Assembly: GCF_003419895.1 (NCBI RefSeq)
Contig: NZ_QPMM01000003.1
Coordinates: 295,708-359,707 of the forward strand
Origin: Chitinophaga silvatica
Lineage (GTDB): Bacteria > Bacteroidota > Bacteroidia > Chitinophagales > Chitinophagaceae
DNA length: 64,000 bases
Direction of reading: 5' to 3'
How positions within the stretch are numbered: the first letter of the stretch is position 1; each line of letters begins with the position of its first letter. The position numbers and the translations under genes were made by a program. This document shows, piece by piece, positions 44,799 through 53,293 of this stretch. The notes beneath the pieces are model-generated. The model made no database searches and had not been told where the DNA came from. It saw nothing but the letters and a program-made list of their open reading frames with translations.

Positions 44799-45473
44799 TT
44801 AGGATTTTTGAGGGGTATAAAATGGCTTGAGATAAAAAGGACTAAAATATGCGAGGTCAACGAACTGCTTCTTTTCCCAGTATTTAGCCGAAAGATCAGC
44901 TAACTGTGCAGCACTTATCACATATTTTACAAAAATAGCATTTTTACGTGAAGATAACATTAGCTCCCATTTCGAACTTCCATCACCAAAGAAATAGATT
45001 TTCCTCTCTGCAAGCTGAGTGTCAAATATTTCAGGTGTTAATATAAGTGCCTGGGGAGGCATTATTTCATTTAAACTATTATCATATATCGCTGTAAAAA
45101 CTTCCTGTCTGCGAGCATCTATCATTGGGCAATACCAGGCATCCTGGTCCTGCACTTCTGATAATAATCCACTCGCCATCATCTGCAATGTAGATATTGC
45201 AATCAAAGGCTTATTCCATGCATAACACAGGCCCTTAGCCGTTGCCACTCCCACACGTAAACCCGTATACGAACCCGGACCAGCACTTACCGCAATGGCA
45301 TCCAATTTATCTGGAGTAATATTGTGTTCCTGCATCAATGTTTGCACAAATGTGACAATTGTAGCAGCATGGTCCTGCTGCTTTTCATTCGTTAACGTTT
45401 GCACCGCCTTTCCATTTATTGCCAGGCTTACAGATCCTATACTTGTTGCAGTATCTATATTCAATATTACCAT
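44799..45473 (-). CDS. tsaB: tRNA threonylcarbamoyladenosine biosynthesis protein TsaB
   Basis: 224 aa. A pseudo-kinase/protease-like ASKHA-fold partner of TsaD in forming t6A37 on ANN-decoding tRNAs. The family N-terminus is ILNIDTATSIGSVSLA, followed by VSAGPGSYTGLRVGVATAKG and WYCPMIDARRQEVFTAIY. The length is normal. It starts 5 bp after the 3HCDH-like gene, so the two are cotranscribed. Confidence 0.94.
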   Translation of the reverse strand: MVILNIDTATSIGSVSLAINGKAVQTLTNEKQQDHAATIVTFVQTLMQEHNITPDKLDAIAVSAGPGSYTGLRVGVATAKGLCYAWNKPLIAISTLQMMASGLLSEVQDQDAWYCPMIDARRQEVFTAIYDNSLNEIMPPQALILTPEIFDTQLAERKIYFFGDGSSKWELMLSSRKNAIFVKYVISAAQLADLSAKYWEKKQFVDLAYFSPFYLKPFYTPQKS

Positions 45474-45478
45474 AATAA

Positions 45479-46144
45479 TTATATCGCTTCGTATGCTTTT
45501 TGTAATGAGTCTGCAACGGTATACCTCGGATCTCCGGTTGCATCCTGTATCGCTTTTAATACTTCGTAAACATGCCTTATGCCAATTCTTTCACTCCACT
45601 CAAATGGTCCATAAGGATAATTGGTTCCCAGGCGCATCGAGGTATCAATATCTTCCGGGGTAGCCGTTCCCTCTTCTGCTGTTAAATAAGCTTCATTAAT
45701 AATCATACATACAACCCTCGGAGTAACCAACCCTACCATATCAGCTACTAACAAATATTCCCAACCCAAATCATACATAATATTTGCGAGGGTCATTTGC
45801 TGCACATCATCAATAACGGATACTTCCATTACCGGAAGATTGATCATACCCGGCAGAAAATTACATCCTATGATATTAATTCCCTGTTCAAAGGCATATT
45901 GACTCATCAATTCAGATAAAGAAGTTTTTACCATACCAGCTAAAACCGGTACTCCAGGGTGCTTTGCGTATAGCAATGCATGCTCCGTTCTGTCATCAAA
46001 TACCAGATCGATTATTAAATCAAAAGCATTTACCGAACTTACTTCTTCCAAACTTGTTTTCCACTGCAACTGATGATGTTTTGGAATTCCTTTCTCCATC
46101 AACTCATCATACCGTTGGGCATCTGCTACTACCAGAATGTTCAT
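45479..46144 (-). CDS. 3-hydroxyacyl-CoA dehydrogenase-like protein without a normal NAD motif
   Basis: 221 aa, shorter than a standard 3HCDH of about 290 aa. The C-terminal half is clear: DMVGLVTPRVVCMIINEAY and RLGTNYPYGPFEWSERIG match the 3HCDH C-terminal domain. The N-terminal half starts MNILVVADAQRYDELMEKG and lacks the GxGxxG dinucleotide motif. It may be a degenerate enzyme or one with another role. It is found upstream of tsaB in one transcript and divergent from ridA. Confidence 0.8.
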   Translation of the reverse strand: MNILVVADAQRYDELMEKGIPKHHQLQWKTSLEEVSSVNAFDLIIDLVFDDRTEHALLYAKHPGVPVLAGMVKTSLSELMSQYAFEQGINIIGCNFLPGMINLPVMEVSVIDDVQQMTLANIMYDLGWEYLLVADMVGLVTPRVVCMIINEAYLTAEEGTATPEDIDTSMRLGTNYPYGPFEWSERIGIRHVYEVLKAIQDATGDPRYTVADSLQKAYEAI

Positions 46145-46204
46145 AGCATTAAAATTTTGGCAAACCTAATAAAGAATCATTAATTATTGCCAAATCTACC
46201 GGCG

Positions 46205-46212
46205 TATCTTTG
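46205..46212 (+). promoter_or_regulatory. Bacteroidota promoter of ridA
   Basis: TATCTTTG matches TAnnTTTG exactly, 34 bp before the ridA ATG. An ATTG lies 15 bp upstream as a weak -33 element. Confidence 0.5.
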
Positions 46213-46245
46213 CCTCTGCAAAATATAAATCAGTAATCTCTGAAT

Positions 46246-46626
46246 ATGGAAAAGAAAATAATTAATACCAGCAAAGCTCCTGCTCCTATTGGCCCTTACA
46301 ACCAGGCTGTCAAGGTCGGTAATACACTTTATGTTTCCGGTCAGATCCCTATTGATCCTGCTACCGGCGAACTGGCAAAAGGAGGCATAGAAGCTGATAC
46401 CCATCAGGTGATGAAAAACCTTCAGGCCGTTCTTGAAGCTGCTGATATGGGATTCCAGGATGTTGTGAAAACAACCATTTTCTTAACAGATATGAAAACT
46501 TTCCCTCAGGTAAATGAAGTATATGGTACCTACTTTACCAGCGATTTTCCTGCCCGCGAAACAGTTCAGGTAGCTGCTTTGCCAAAAGGAGTGAACGTAG
46601 AAATTTCTGTTATTGCAGTAAAGTAG
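46246..46626 (+). CDS. ridA: RidA family enamine/imine deaminase
   Basis: 126 aa, the full family length. It hydrolyses reactive 2-aminoacrylate-type enamines made by PLP enzymes. The N-terminal APIGPYNQAVKVGNTLYVSG and C-terminal FPARETVQVAALPKGVNVEI (with the substrate-binding Arg) are diagnostic. Its TAG stop codon is the first triplet of long inverted repeat B. Confidence 0.95.
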   Translation: MEKKIINTSKAPAPIGPYNQAVKVGNTLYVSGQIPIDPATGELAKGGIEADTHQVMKNLQAVLEAADMGFQDVVKTTIFLTDMKTFPQVNEVYGTYFTSDFPARETVQVAALPKGVNVEISVIAVK

Positions 46627-46832
46627 CTCGCAGGCTCGCTTTTTTCTCGCAGAGAAGCAGAGATTAATATTAAGAGGCATAAGGATCGAAGCGAATGTTA
46701 TTAAGAGCTACAGACTGGTTTCTATTAATGTTGAAACCTATCGGAAGTCCTTAAAAGCATTCGCTTCGATCCTTATGCCTCTTAATATTAATCTCTGCTT
46801 CTCTGCGAGAAACAAGCGAGCAACGCGAGCTA
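46624..46832. repeat. Long inverted repeat element B joining two gene ends
   Basis: Perfect 54-bp arms (46644-46697 and 46758-46811) starting TTCTCGCAGAGAAGCAG and running through GAGATTAATATTAAG to AAGGATCGAAGCGAATG. Outside them lies a near-perfect outer pair (TAGCTCGC...GCTCGCTT) that brings the element to 209 bp with a 60-bp centre. The element's first and last triplets are the TAG stop codons of ridA (+) and of the L,D-transpeptidase (-). It shares its core words with element A. As a hairpin it would terminate both convergent transcripts. Confidence 0.92.
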
Positions 46833-48485
46833 TTTATGCGCAAACAATGTAGATGCCAGCTTGGCATCATGATTATATACATCATCGCGGAAATTCAATC
46901 TGTTCTTCTCGTCTACAAAGGCTGTAAAGTATACTATATACACAGGTACTTTATCCTTAATTGTTACATACTTTTCCTTACCAGCATTCATTGCCTCATC
47001 AATTTTTTGCTCTGTCCAGGATGGATCATCCCGTAATAGCCACATTGCAAGATGTTTGGGCTCTTCAATTCTTATACAGCCATGGCTAAACGAACGCTTG
47101 TCTTCTCCGAACAAATAACGTGCAGGCGTATCATGCAGATAAATATTATACTCATTCGGGAACAGGAACTTTACTTTGCCCAACGAATTTTTACCGCCTG
47201 GCTTCTGACGTACAGTATAAGGGAAGCCACGACCAGACTGACTTAAATTAATAGAGCCAGGAGATACTACCTTACCACTGCTGTTTACAATTTCCATATT
47301 CTGACGTGCCAGATAACTACTTCCTCCCTTTCTTAGGCCAGGAAGCACTTCATTGGTTAATATACCTGGAGGCACATTCCAATACGGACTGAATACGATG
47401 TATCTCAGTTCTTTCGTAAATACAACGGTACTGGTACCAGGCTTTCCTACTACTACATTACACGACCAATCGAGTCTGCCACTATCATAAACCATCATTT
47501 TAAACTGAGGGATATTTACTACAATATGGTCGGAAGTCGGATCTATTGGAACCCAGCGAAGTCTTTCCATATTGAGCAAAACCTTTTGAATCCGCTGTTG
47601 AACAGGCACGTTCAGGGCATTGAGAACATTTTGGTTGAGTACACCATCTGTCTTCAGCCCCATTCTTTCCTGGAAGCTGCGTAATGCTGTGTCGAGTGGT
47701 GCATTAAATACATTACTGCTGTCGTTAACAGAAAGGTCGCCCAGGATTTGAAGTTTATTCTTTGCCTGAGAAATAACAAGGGCAGAATCGCCTTTCTTAA
47801 GGGCTTTCTGCGTCATTCTGGTTGTATCCCACTGATATTTGGAGGCGATATTTACCAATCGCTTCAGTTGTTGTTTCAGGAGAGTATATTGTCGGTTTAC
47901 CGGTTCGTCTTCCTCAAAAGTATTATTAGGCTTGCGGATCATGGAATCGAGGAGGCTTTCCATATCAATTTTCTTGCGGGGAATAAACCATTCGAGGTCT
48001 TTAGCCGATTCGGTTATTAGTCCACCCCATACTTTGTTTCCATAGGCGAAGAATTGGGCGGTGAGGAGCAATTCGATGCCAGGAGTAGCCGGGTTACCGG
48101 GTTTAAGGGTTGAGTCGGCCTGTAGCAAGGTATCGAGCGCCTGCGGGATGAGGCTGCTGTCGCCGATTCCGTAGGCCGCATCGTTTTTCATCATATTGAT
48201 GAAGTTACCGGCTTGTTCGGTAAGTCCATCTTTATTGATCCAGGCGTAATGAAAATCTCTTCGTCTGTAAAAATTCAGGATATACTCATCATATGCATTA
48301 TATGATGGGTGATCTTGGAGGAATTTATGGACGTAGCTACTGTCGAAGGTTAGGTCGATATAGGCCTGTTTCGTATAATGCGAGGTATCTCTCGCTTTTG
48401 TTTTTTTGTGGGAGCCACTTTGTTGCATACAGGAGGCGAAAGCAATCATTAGCAACATAAGTGCACCATAGAAGCGTATAGTCAT
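46830..48485 (-). CDS. Murein L,D-transpeptidase (YcbB/YkuD type), lipoprotein
   Basis: 551 aa. The N-terminal signal sequence ends in IAFASC (lipobox). A helical scaffold domain, a peptidoglycan-binding helical motif (RSFQERMGLKTDGVLNQNVL) and the YkuD catalytic domain with HDTPARYLF and SFSHGCIRIEEP (catalytic Cys) follow. It forms 3-3 cross-links in peptidoglycan or attaches proteins to it. A perfect 18-bp palindrome 48 bp before the ATG may be an operator. Confidence 0.94.
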   Translation of the reverse strand: MTIRFYGALMLLMIAFASCMQQSGSHKKTKARDTSHYTKQAYIDLTFDSSYVHKFLQDHPSYNAYDEYILNFYRRRDFHYAWINKDGLTEQAGNFINMMKNDAAYGIGDSSLIPQALDTLLQADSTLKPGNPATPGIELLLTAQFFAYGNKVWGGLITESAKDLEWFIPRKKIDMESLLDSMIRKPNNTFEEDEPVNRQYTLLKQQLKRLVNIASKYQWDTTRMTQKALKKGDSALVISQAKNKLQILGDLSVNDSSNVFNAPLDTALRSFQERMGLKTDGVLNQNVLNALNVPVQQRIQKVLLNMERLRWVPIDPTSDHIVVNIPQFKMMVYDSGRLDWSCNVVVGKPGTSTVVFTKELRYIVFSPYWNVPPGILTNEVLPGLRKGGSSYLARQNMEIVNSSGKVVSPGSINLSQSGRGFPYTVRQKPGGKNSLGKVKFLFPNEYNIYLHDTPARYLFGEDKRSFSHGCIRIEEPKHLAMWLLRDDPSWTEQKIDEAMNAGKEKYVTIKDKVPVYIVYFTAFVDEKNRLNFRDDVYNHDAKLASTLFAHK

Positions 48486-48533
48486 AATAGTACCAGGATG
48501 TAATTAAACATGACAACCGATAATCAGGGGGGT

Positions 48534-48551
48534 CATTTACTATAGTAAATG
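48534..48551. promoter_or_regulatory. 18-bp perfect palindrome upstream of the L,D-transpeptidase gene
   Basis: CATTTACTATAGTAAATG is fully self-complementary, without a loop, so it is more likely a dimeric-regulator operator than an RNA hairpin. It is centred about 57 bp upstream of the start codon. Confidence 0.5.
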
Positions 48552-48591
48552 TATGAAATATATGAAGTTATATGTTCAGGGTTTAATAAAA

Positions 48592-48624
48592 AAAGCAGGC
48601 TACCTGGAGATGGTAGCCTGCTTT
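48592..48624 (-). terminator. Intrinsic terminator of RNase G
   Basis: A 13-bp perfect stem (AAAGCAGGCTACC / GGTAGCCTGCTTT) with a 7-nt loop, followed on the minus strand by a T-rich run. It is 15 bp past the stop codon. Confidence 0.9.
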
Positions 48625-48639
48625 AAATTTCTTTGGTAT

Positions 48640-50190
48640 TTATAGTTTTATTTCTTCGTCGTTGGCGTCAAAGAATCGGTATTCGGTAAGGTGATAATTG
48701 GAGTCAGCTTTGAGTCGTATCCATTTTTTATAGTGGAAGTACCATTTCCACTGTTTAGAGACCAGAAATCCTTTGGTCAGGTAAGCGTACAGGATTGGGT
48801 GAACTCTGATTGTTAATCCTTTATGTTGATGATTGAGGAGATATTGGAGATTTTTCTCGATATCTTCCAGGATAAGCATAGATGCGCCGATTTTTCCGGT
48901 GCCTCTGCAGGTTGGGCAATCTTCAGCTACGGAGATTGTGATTTCTGGTTTAACCCTTTGACGGGTAATCTGCATCAATCCGAATTTGGAGATAGGCAGG
49001 ATGGTATGTTTAGCTCTGTCCTGGGCCATGAATTTTTCCATGGCTTCGAAGATGGCTTTTTTGTTTTCGGGGAGTTTCATATCGATAAAGTCGATAATGA
49101 TGATTCCCCCCAGGTCGCGCAGCCTGAGTTGGCGGGCGATTTCGGCGGCAGCTTCGAGGTTTGAAGCTAGTGCGTTTTGTTCCTGGTTATTGCTGGAGCT
49201 TTTGTAGCCGCTGTTGACGTCGATGACGTGGAGGGCTTCAGTAGCTTCAATGATAAGATATACACCACTATCGAGGTTAACGGTTTTACCGAAAGAAGCT
49301 TTCACTTGTCTGGTAACTCCGAAGCTATCGAAGATAGGAGATCCGTTATTGTAGTAGTTGACGATATCGGATTTTTCAGGCGCAATTTTTTGGATGTACG
49401 TCTTGGTGTCTGTATAAATATTTTTATCGTTTACAACGATGCGGTTGAAGCTTTCGTTGAGCAGATCTCGGAGGATGCTGGTAGTTTTAGTTTGTTCGCT
49501 CAGTATTTTCTGAGGAGCCTGGGCACCATGGAGATTTGACTGGATATTTTTCCAGGTTTGAACGAGGGTGGTTAGATCTTCGTGCAATTCTGCTGTTTTC
49601 TTTCCTTCGGCGGCGGTTCTAACGATTACGCCGAAGTTGGGAGGTTTGATTGCTTCAACAATTTTCTGAAGTCTCTTTCTTTCTTCGGAAGAATGGATTT
49701 TTTTGGAAACGGCAACAATATCGTTGAAGGGTGTTAACACGATAAATCTTCCGGGTAAAGAGATTTCGCAGCTAAGGCGGGGGCCTTTGGAGGAAATGGG
49801 TTCTTTCAGAATTTGTACGAGGATGTTGGGTTTACCACCTAAAACATCTGTGATCTTGCCAGTTTTTACGATTTCCGGTTCATTTTTAAATTTAGTGAAA
49901 TCGAATCCATCGGGCGTTTTATCGCTGATGGCGAGAGCAGTAAATTTAAGAATGGAGCGGATGTATGGGCTAAGATCCGTATAATGTAAAAAGGCATCTT
50001 TTTCGAAGCCTACGTCGACAAATGCAGCATTTAAGCCGGGTATTAGTTTTTTTACTTTACCCAGGTATAAATCACCTACTGCGAAGTTAGGATTGCCACT
50101 TTCGTGATGTAATTCTACTAGCTTCTTATCTTCCAGTAACGCAATTTCTACCCCTGAGGGAGCCGCATTTATAATAAGTTCCTTATTCAA
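48640..50190 (-). CDS. rng: Ribonuclease E/G family endoribonuclease
   Basis: 516 aa, RNase G-like in size. An S1-like RNA-binding part starts DLYLGKVKKLIPGLNAAFVD, the catalytic region has LIIEATEALHVIDVNSGY and GGIIIIDFIDM (metal-binding Asp residues), and the zinc-link motif is CPTCRGTGKI. It processes rRNA and mRNA. The start codon is TTG (50190-50188): MNKELIINAAPSGVEIALL is the family N-terminus and no ATG is available nearby. A 326-bp leader-sized gap precedes it. Confidence 0.95.
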   Translation of the reverse strand: MNKELIINAAPSGVEIALLEDKKLVELHHESGNPNFAVGDLYLGKVKKLIPGLNAAFVDVGFEKDAFLHYTDLSPYIRSILKFTALAISDKTPDGFDFTKFKNEPEIVKTGKITDVLGGKPNILVQILKEPISSKGPRLSCEISLPGRFIVLTPFNDIVAVSKKIHSSEERKRLQKIVEAIKPPNFGVIVRTAAEGKKTAELHEDLTTLVQTWKNIQSNLHGAQAPQKILSEQTKTTSILRDLLNESFNRIVVNDKNIYTDTKTYIQKIAPEKSDIVNYYNNGSPIFDSFGVTRQVKASFGKTVNLDSGVYLIIEATEALHVIDVNSGYKSSSNNQEQNALASNLEAAAEIARQLRLRDLGGIIIIDFIDMKLPENKKAIFEAMEKFMAQDRAKHTILPISKFGLMQITRQRVKPEITISVAEDCPTCRGTGKIGASMLILEDIEKNLQYLLNHQHKGLTIRVHPILYAYLTKGFLVSKQWKWYFHYKKWIRLKADSNYHLTEYRFFDANDEEIKL

Positions 50191-50516
50191 GCGTCCAAAA
50201 TTTTAACCTTAAAAACTTCACCTTTATGCTATGCACACGGCTATTTGAGAACAGCTTACTGCATACCAAAACAATAGCTTACTATAAATAGTCAGCGTAT
50301 TTTTTCACGTTCGTGATGATGGATTGCTTAAGGGTTCAGCGATCACTGCAGGTAATGTCCGGAGAAAACAAATTGCGGAGTCTATGGAAACAACCTGCAT
50401 GACTATAGCAATTTAAGAAGTAAATGCTAAAATCATGCAGGATATATGAAAATTTTTATCCGACTACCGCGCCGGGAGCATACCTAATTAGTATAAATGG
50501 CGGGAAACTGGAGTAA
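50191..50516. other. Non-coding region upstream of rng
   Basis: 326 bp without a credible ORF. It holds a nested inverted repeat: CCTGCATGA (50394-50402) with TCATGCAGG (50433-50441), and inside it TAGCA (50406-50410) with TGCTA (50425-50429). It may be the terminator of the small ribosomal gene or part of a structured rng leader. Confidence 0.45.
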
Positions 50517-50612
50517 TTATTTCTTCTTACTTTTATGCCGGTTCTTTCTCAGTCTTTTTTTACGCTTGTGAGTAGCAATTTTATGTCTTTTTCTTTTCTT
50601 ACCGCAAGGCAT
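50517..50612 (-). CDS. 31-aa basic AURKAIP1/COX24-type ribosomal protein
   Basis: ATG at 50612, stop TAA at 50517-50519; the protein begins MPCGKKRKRHKIATHKRKK and continues with RLRKNRHK, with only one acid-free, almost entirely Lys/Arg/His composition. This matches the very small Bacteroidota proteins annotated AURKAIP1/COX24 domain-containing, related to mitochondrial mS38 and actinobacterial bS22 of the small ribosomal subunit. The link to those is from family knowledge. It sits between the TPR gene and rng. Confidence 0.85.
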   Translation of the reverse strand: MPCGKKRKRHKIATHKRKKRLRKNRHKSKKK

Positions 50613-50647
50613 ACGCTGATACGTTTTTAAATGATTGAAAAATAATA

Positions 50648-51490
50648 TTATCTAATGCTTTTTATATAGCTATCTACTTCCTTCTTAAGCTCGGGATCCG
50701 TCATTAATTGTTTGCTTTTTTCAAACAATTCGATGGCCTTAGCTTTATCTCCCTTACTTCTATAGGCTTCGCCCAAAACGAATAACACTTTTGCATTATC
50801 CTGATGTTTGGCGCTAACGCCTTCCAGTCGTTCGATAGCTTTATCATATTGCCCGGATGTAATAGCTAGATTAGCTAAAGTAACCTGGGCATCAATATTG
50901 TCAGGATGAACAGCTACAACTTCTCTCAATTTTGCCACACCTTTCATAGGCTCACCGGTATTCATAAATACCATAGCCTGAGATATCTTTAAGGTGTCAT
51001 TGTCAGGATTCAATTGAATGGCCTGATCAAATAAAGAGATAGCCTGCTCGGCTTCCCATTTTGCTACACGCGGATCTTCAGCGTGTTGCAGGTGGGCTGA
51101 AAATAAATTGGCTGCAAAGGTGAGGCTTTTTTCGGAATTTTCCAACTTAGCGGCTTCGCCCAGATAATAGGCTGCCACGGGAAGCTGATTTAAGCTATCC
51201 CAAAGATTATACAATTGGCGGAATGCAGAGATCTGCTGAGATTTTACATCCCCGCGAATAACATTGGTTTCAATGGTATTTACCTGTAATAACTTATCTG
51301 ATGGAATCTTACCCTTGGCTACCGAGAGCAATTCAGAAAAGGCAATAGGTTGTACATCCTGTCCGCCCTGCATAGGGGCAGCAGATGACATAGGTTGCTT
51401 GTCTGACCGGGGCACAGTTCGGCCAAAGGCGAATAATATCACCAATAGTGCTACCGCAGCACCCACCAGAAGAACTTGTGTTTTTTGCAT
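50648..51490 (-). CDS. Membrane-anchored TPR protein
   Basis: 280 aa. An N-terminal hydrophobic anchor (VLLVGAAVALLVILFAFG) is followed by a Ser/Gln/Pro linker and helical repeats; TPR units are clear from about residue 150 on (AISLFDQAIQLNPDNDTLKI, LREVVAVHPDNIDAQVTLAN, LEGVSAKHQDNAKVLFVLGE, AIELFEKSKQL). It is a periplasm-facing scaffold with no catalytic motif. It lies downstream of the HU gene in the same direction (24-bp gap), probably one operon. Confidence 0.85.
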   Translation of the reverse strand: MQKTQVLLVGAAVALLVILFAFGRTVPRSDKQPMSSAAPMQGGQDVQPIAFSELLSVAKGKIPSDKLLQVNTIETNVIRGDVKSQQISAFRQLYNLWDSLNQLPVAAYYLGEAAKLENSEKSLTFAANLFSAHLQHAEDPRVAKWEAEQAISLFDQAIQLNPDNDTLKISQAMVFMNTGEPMKGVAKLREVVAVHPDNIDAQVTLANLAITSGQYDKAIERLEGVSAKHQDNAKVLFVLGEAYRSKGDKAKAIELFEKSKQLMTDPELKKEVDSYIKSIR

Positions 51491-51514
51491 CGCCTAAAAT
51501 ATTAGGCTGCAAAA

Positions 51515-51802
51515 CTAAGAACTTTTAAGCTTCTTTACTTCAGCAACAAATTCTTTCGAAGGTTTGAACGCCGGAATAAAATGCTCAGGTATCTCCACAG
51601 CTACGTTCTTCTTGATGTTACGTCCAATCTTGGCGGCTCTTTTCTTAGTGATGAAACTTCCAAAGCCACGGATATAAATGTGTTCTCCATTAGCTAAGGC
51701 TTCTTTCACCTCTTTAAACATAGCCTCAAGTGTGACTAATACATCAACTTTGGGGATGCCGGTTTTTTCAGCAATGTTGTTTATTAAATCAGCTTTTCTC
51801 AT
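51515..51802 (-). CDS. hup: HU/IHF-family DNA-binding protein
   Basis: 95 aa. The family layout is complete: helical N-terminus MRKADLINNIAEKTGIPK, then GEHIYIRGFGSFITKKRAAK and a DNA-binding arm RNIKKNVAVEIPEHFIPAFK. In the arm the usual RNPxT sequence reads RNIKKN. It is a nucleoid protein. It is divergent from mutY, an arrangement found in other Bacteroidota together with ssb, gldE and gldD. Confidence 0.95.
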   Translation of the reverse strand: MRKADLINNIAEKTGIPKVDVLVTLEAMFKEVKEALANGEHIYIRGFGSFITKKRAAKIGRNIKKNVAVEIPEHFIPAFKPSKEFVAEVKKLKSS

Positions 51803-51829
51803 ATAAAAGCGAGAGGATTACTTTACTCT

Positions 51830-51837
51830 CAAAGTTA
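51830..51837 (-). promoter_or_regulatory. Bacteroidota -7 box of the HU gene
   Basis: TAACTTTG on the minus strand, an exact TAnnTTTG, 27 bp before the ATG at 51802. No clear -33 element. Confidence 0.45.
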
Positions 51838-52022
51838 ACTTAAAAATTCTAATTGCTGAATTTTAAGCAAATAAATTTTATCATTTTTTCTTATAACTCG
51901 TATTGGCGATAAAATTATTTATTTGCGGTTCAGAAATTTCTATCTGTTGTACCTAAATAGGGTTTTTTCTACAGCATTTGCCATATCAATATACTAAATA
52001 ATTTTATTAAAATAATATATAA

Positions 52023-53096
52023 ATGGGCTCAGCCAGACTTTTTTTTACCGAAAATTTACTAGAATGGAATAAAGAGCAGAATAACCGCAGTATGCCCTGG
52101 AAAAATGAGAAAGATCCATACAAAATATGGCTGTCTGAAATCATCCTCCAACAAACACGCGTTGAGCAGGGCTGGCCTTATTATGAGCGATTTATTCAGT
52201 ACTACCCCACCGTTCAGCAACTAGCACAGGCTCCTGAAGAAGAGGTTTTCAGACTCTGGCAGGGCCTCGGATATTATGCCCGTTGTAAAAATATGCTGGC
52301 TGCTGCCAGGGAAATTACCAATACCTATAACGGTAAATTTCCCGATCAATATGATCAAATTAAGGCCCTGAAAGGAATTGGCCCTTACACCGCCGCCGCT
52401 ATCGCCTCCTTTGCCTTCAACCTGCCTCATGCAGTGCTCGATGGAAATGTTTTCCGTGTATTATCACGCTTCTTTGGTATTGATACCCCGATCGACAGCA
52501 CCGCTGGTAAAAAACAATTCTCAGAACTGGCCCAGGCTCTTCTCCCGGCAGATAAAGCAAATGTTTATAATCAAAGCATTATGGATTTTGGAGCAGTGGT
52601 CTGCAAGCCACAGGCCCCAAATTGCGACGACTGCCCCCTGCAAAGGAAATGTGCGGCATTTAATCAAAACCTGATTAATCTGCTACCAGTAAAAACCAAA
52701 AAAATACAGGTGAAAAAACGCTATTTCAACTATATCATCCTTCAGCACAAAAACAATATCTATATCCGTAAAAGAACAGCCAGTGATATCTGGCAAAACC
52801 TCCATGAATTCATTCTCATGGAAACAGATAATGCTACTGATTTTACTGCTCTGCAAAAAGACAATCGTTTCAGGGATTTACTGGGCGATTTACCCTTTTC
52901 TATCGAAAAGATTTCAGCACTCCTTAAACAACAACTTACTCATCAAACGATTTATAGTCAATTCATTACAATAAAAGTTTCTACAGCTCCTGCCCTGCAT
53001 GATTATATAGCAGTGTCACAAAAACAACTCAATAATTATGCTTTTCCAAAAACCATTACAACCTATTTGGAAAGCAATAACTTACAGCTCTTTTAG
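52023..53096 (+). CDS. mutY: A/G-specific adenine DNA glycosylase
   Basis: 357 aa, full length. It removes A mispaired with 8-oxoguanine. The helix-hairpin-helix is LKGIGPYTAAAIASFAF, the catalytic Asp is in VLDGNVFRVLSRFF, and the 4Fe-4S ligands follow the C-x6-C-x2-C-x5-C pattern in VCKPQAPNCDDCPLQRKC. The C-terminal part is the NUDIX-like 8-oxoG recognition domain. It is followed by ssb after about 200 bp. Confidence 0.96.
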   Translation: MGSARLFFTENLLEWNKEQNNRSMPWKNEKDPYKIWLSEIILQQTRVEQGWPYYERFIQYYPTVQQLAQAPEEEVFRLWQGLGYYARCKNMLAAAREITNTYNGKFPDQYDQIKALKGIGPYTAAAIASFAFNLPHAVLDGNVFRVLSRFFGIDTPIDSTAGKKQFSELAQALLPADKANVYNQSIMDFGAVVCKPQAPNCDDCPLQRKCAAFNQNLINLLPVKTKKIQVKKRYFNYIILQHKNNIYIRKRTASDIWQNLHEFILMETDNATDFTALQKDNRFRDLLGDLPFSIEKISALLKQQLTHQTIYSQFITIKVSTAPALHDYIAVSQKQLNNYAFPKTITTYLESNNLQLF

Positions 53097-53293
53097 TCAA
53101 ACACACATTGCGAATAAAAATATACATGAAGCGCTATGGTACTTCAGTATTCAATCGTAACAACAAAATCTGTCACAATCGCCCGCCAGTAAAGAAATTT
53201 TTCCTGTCGATTAGAAAAAAATATTAACTTTAAGAAGGTTGTTTATTTATTTAACGAAGAACATTTCAACAACAGGCTAAAAAACCTACAACT

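Noticed and set aside
46624..46832. Inverted repeat B as an insertion sequence
   Set aside because: The centre is too short for a transposase and no target duplication is visible; at most it is a non-autonomous palindromic element.
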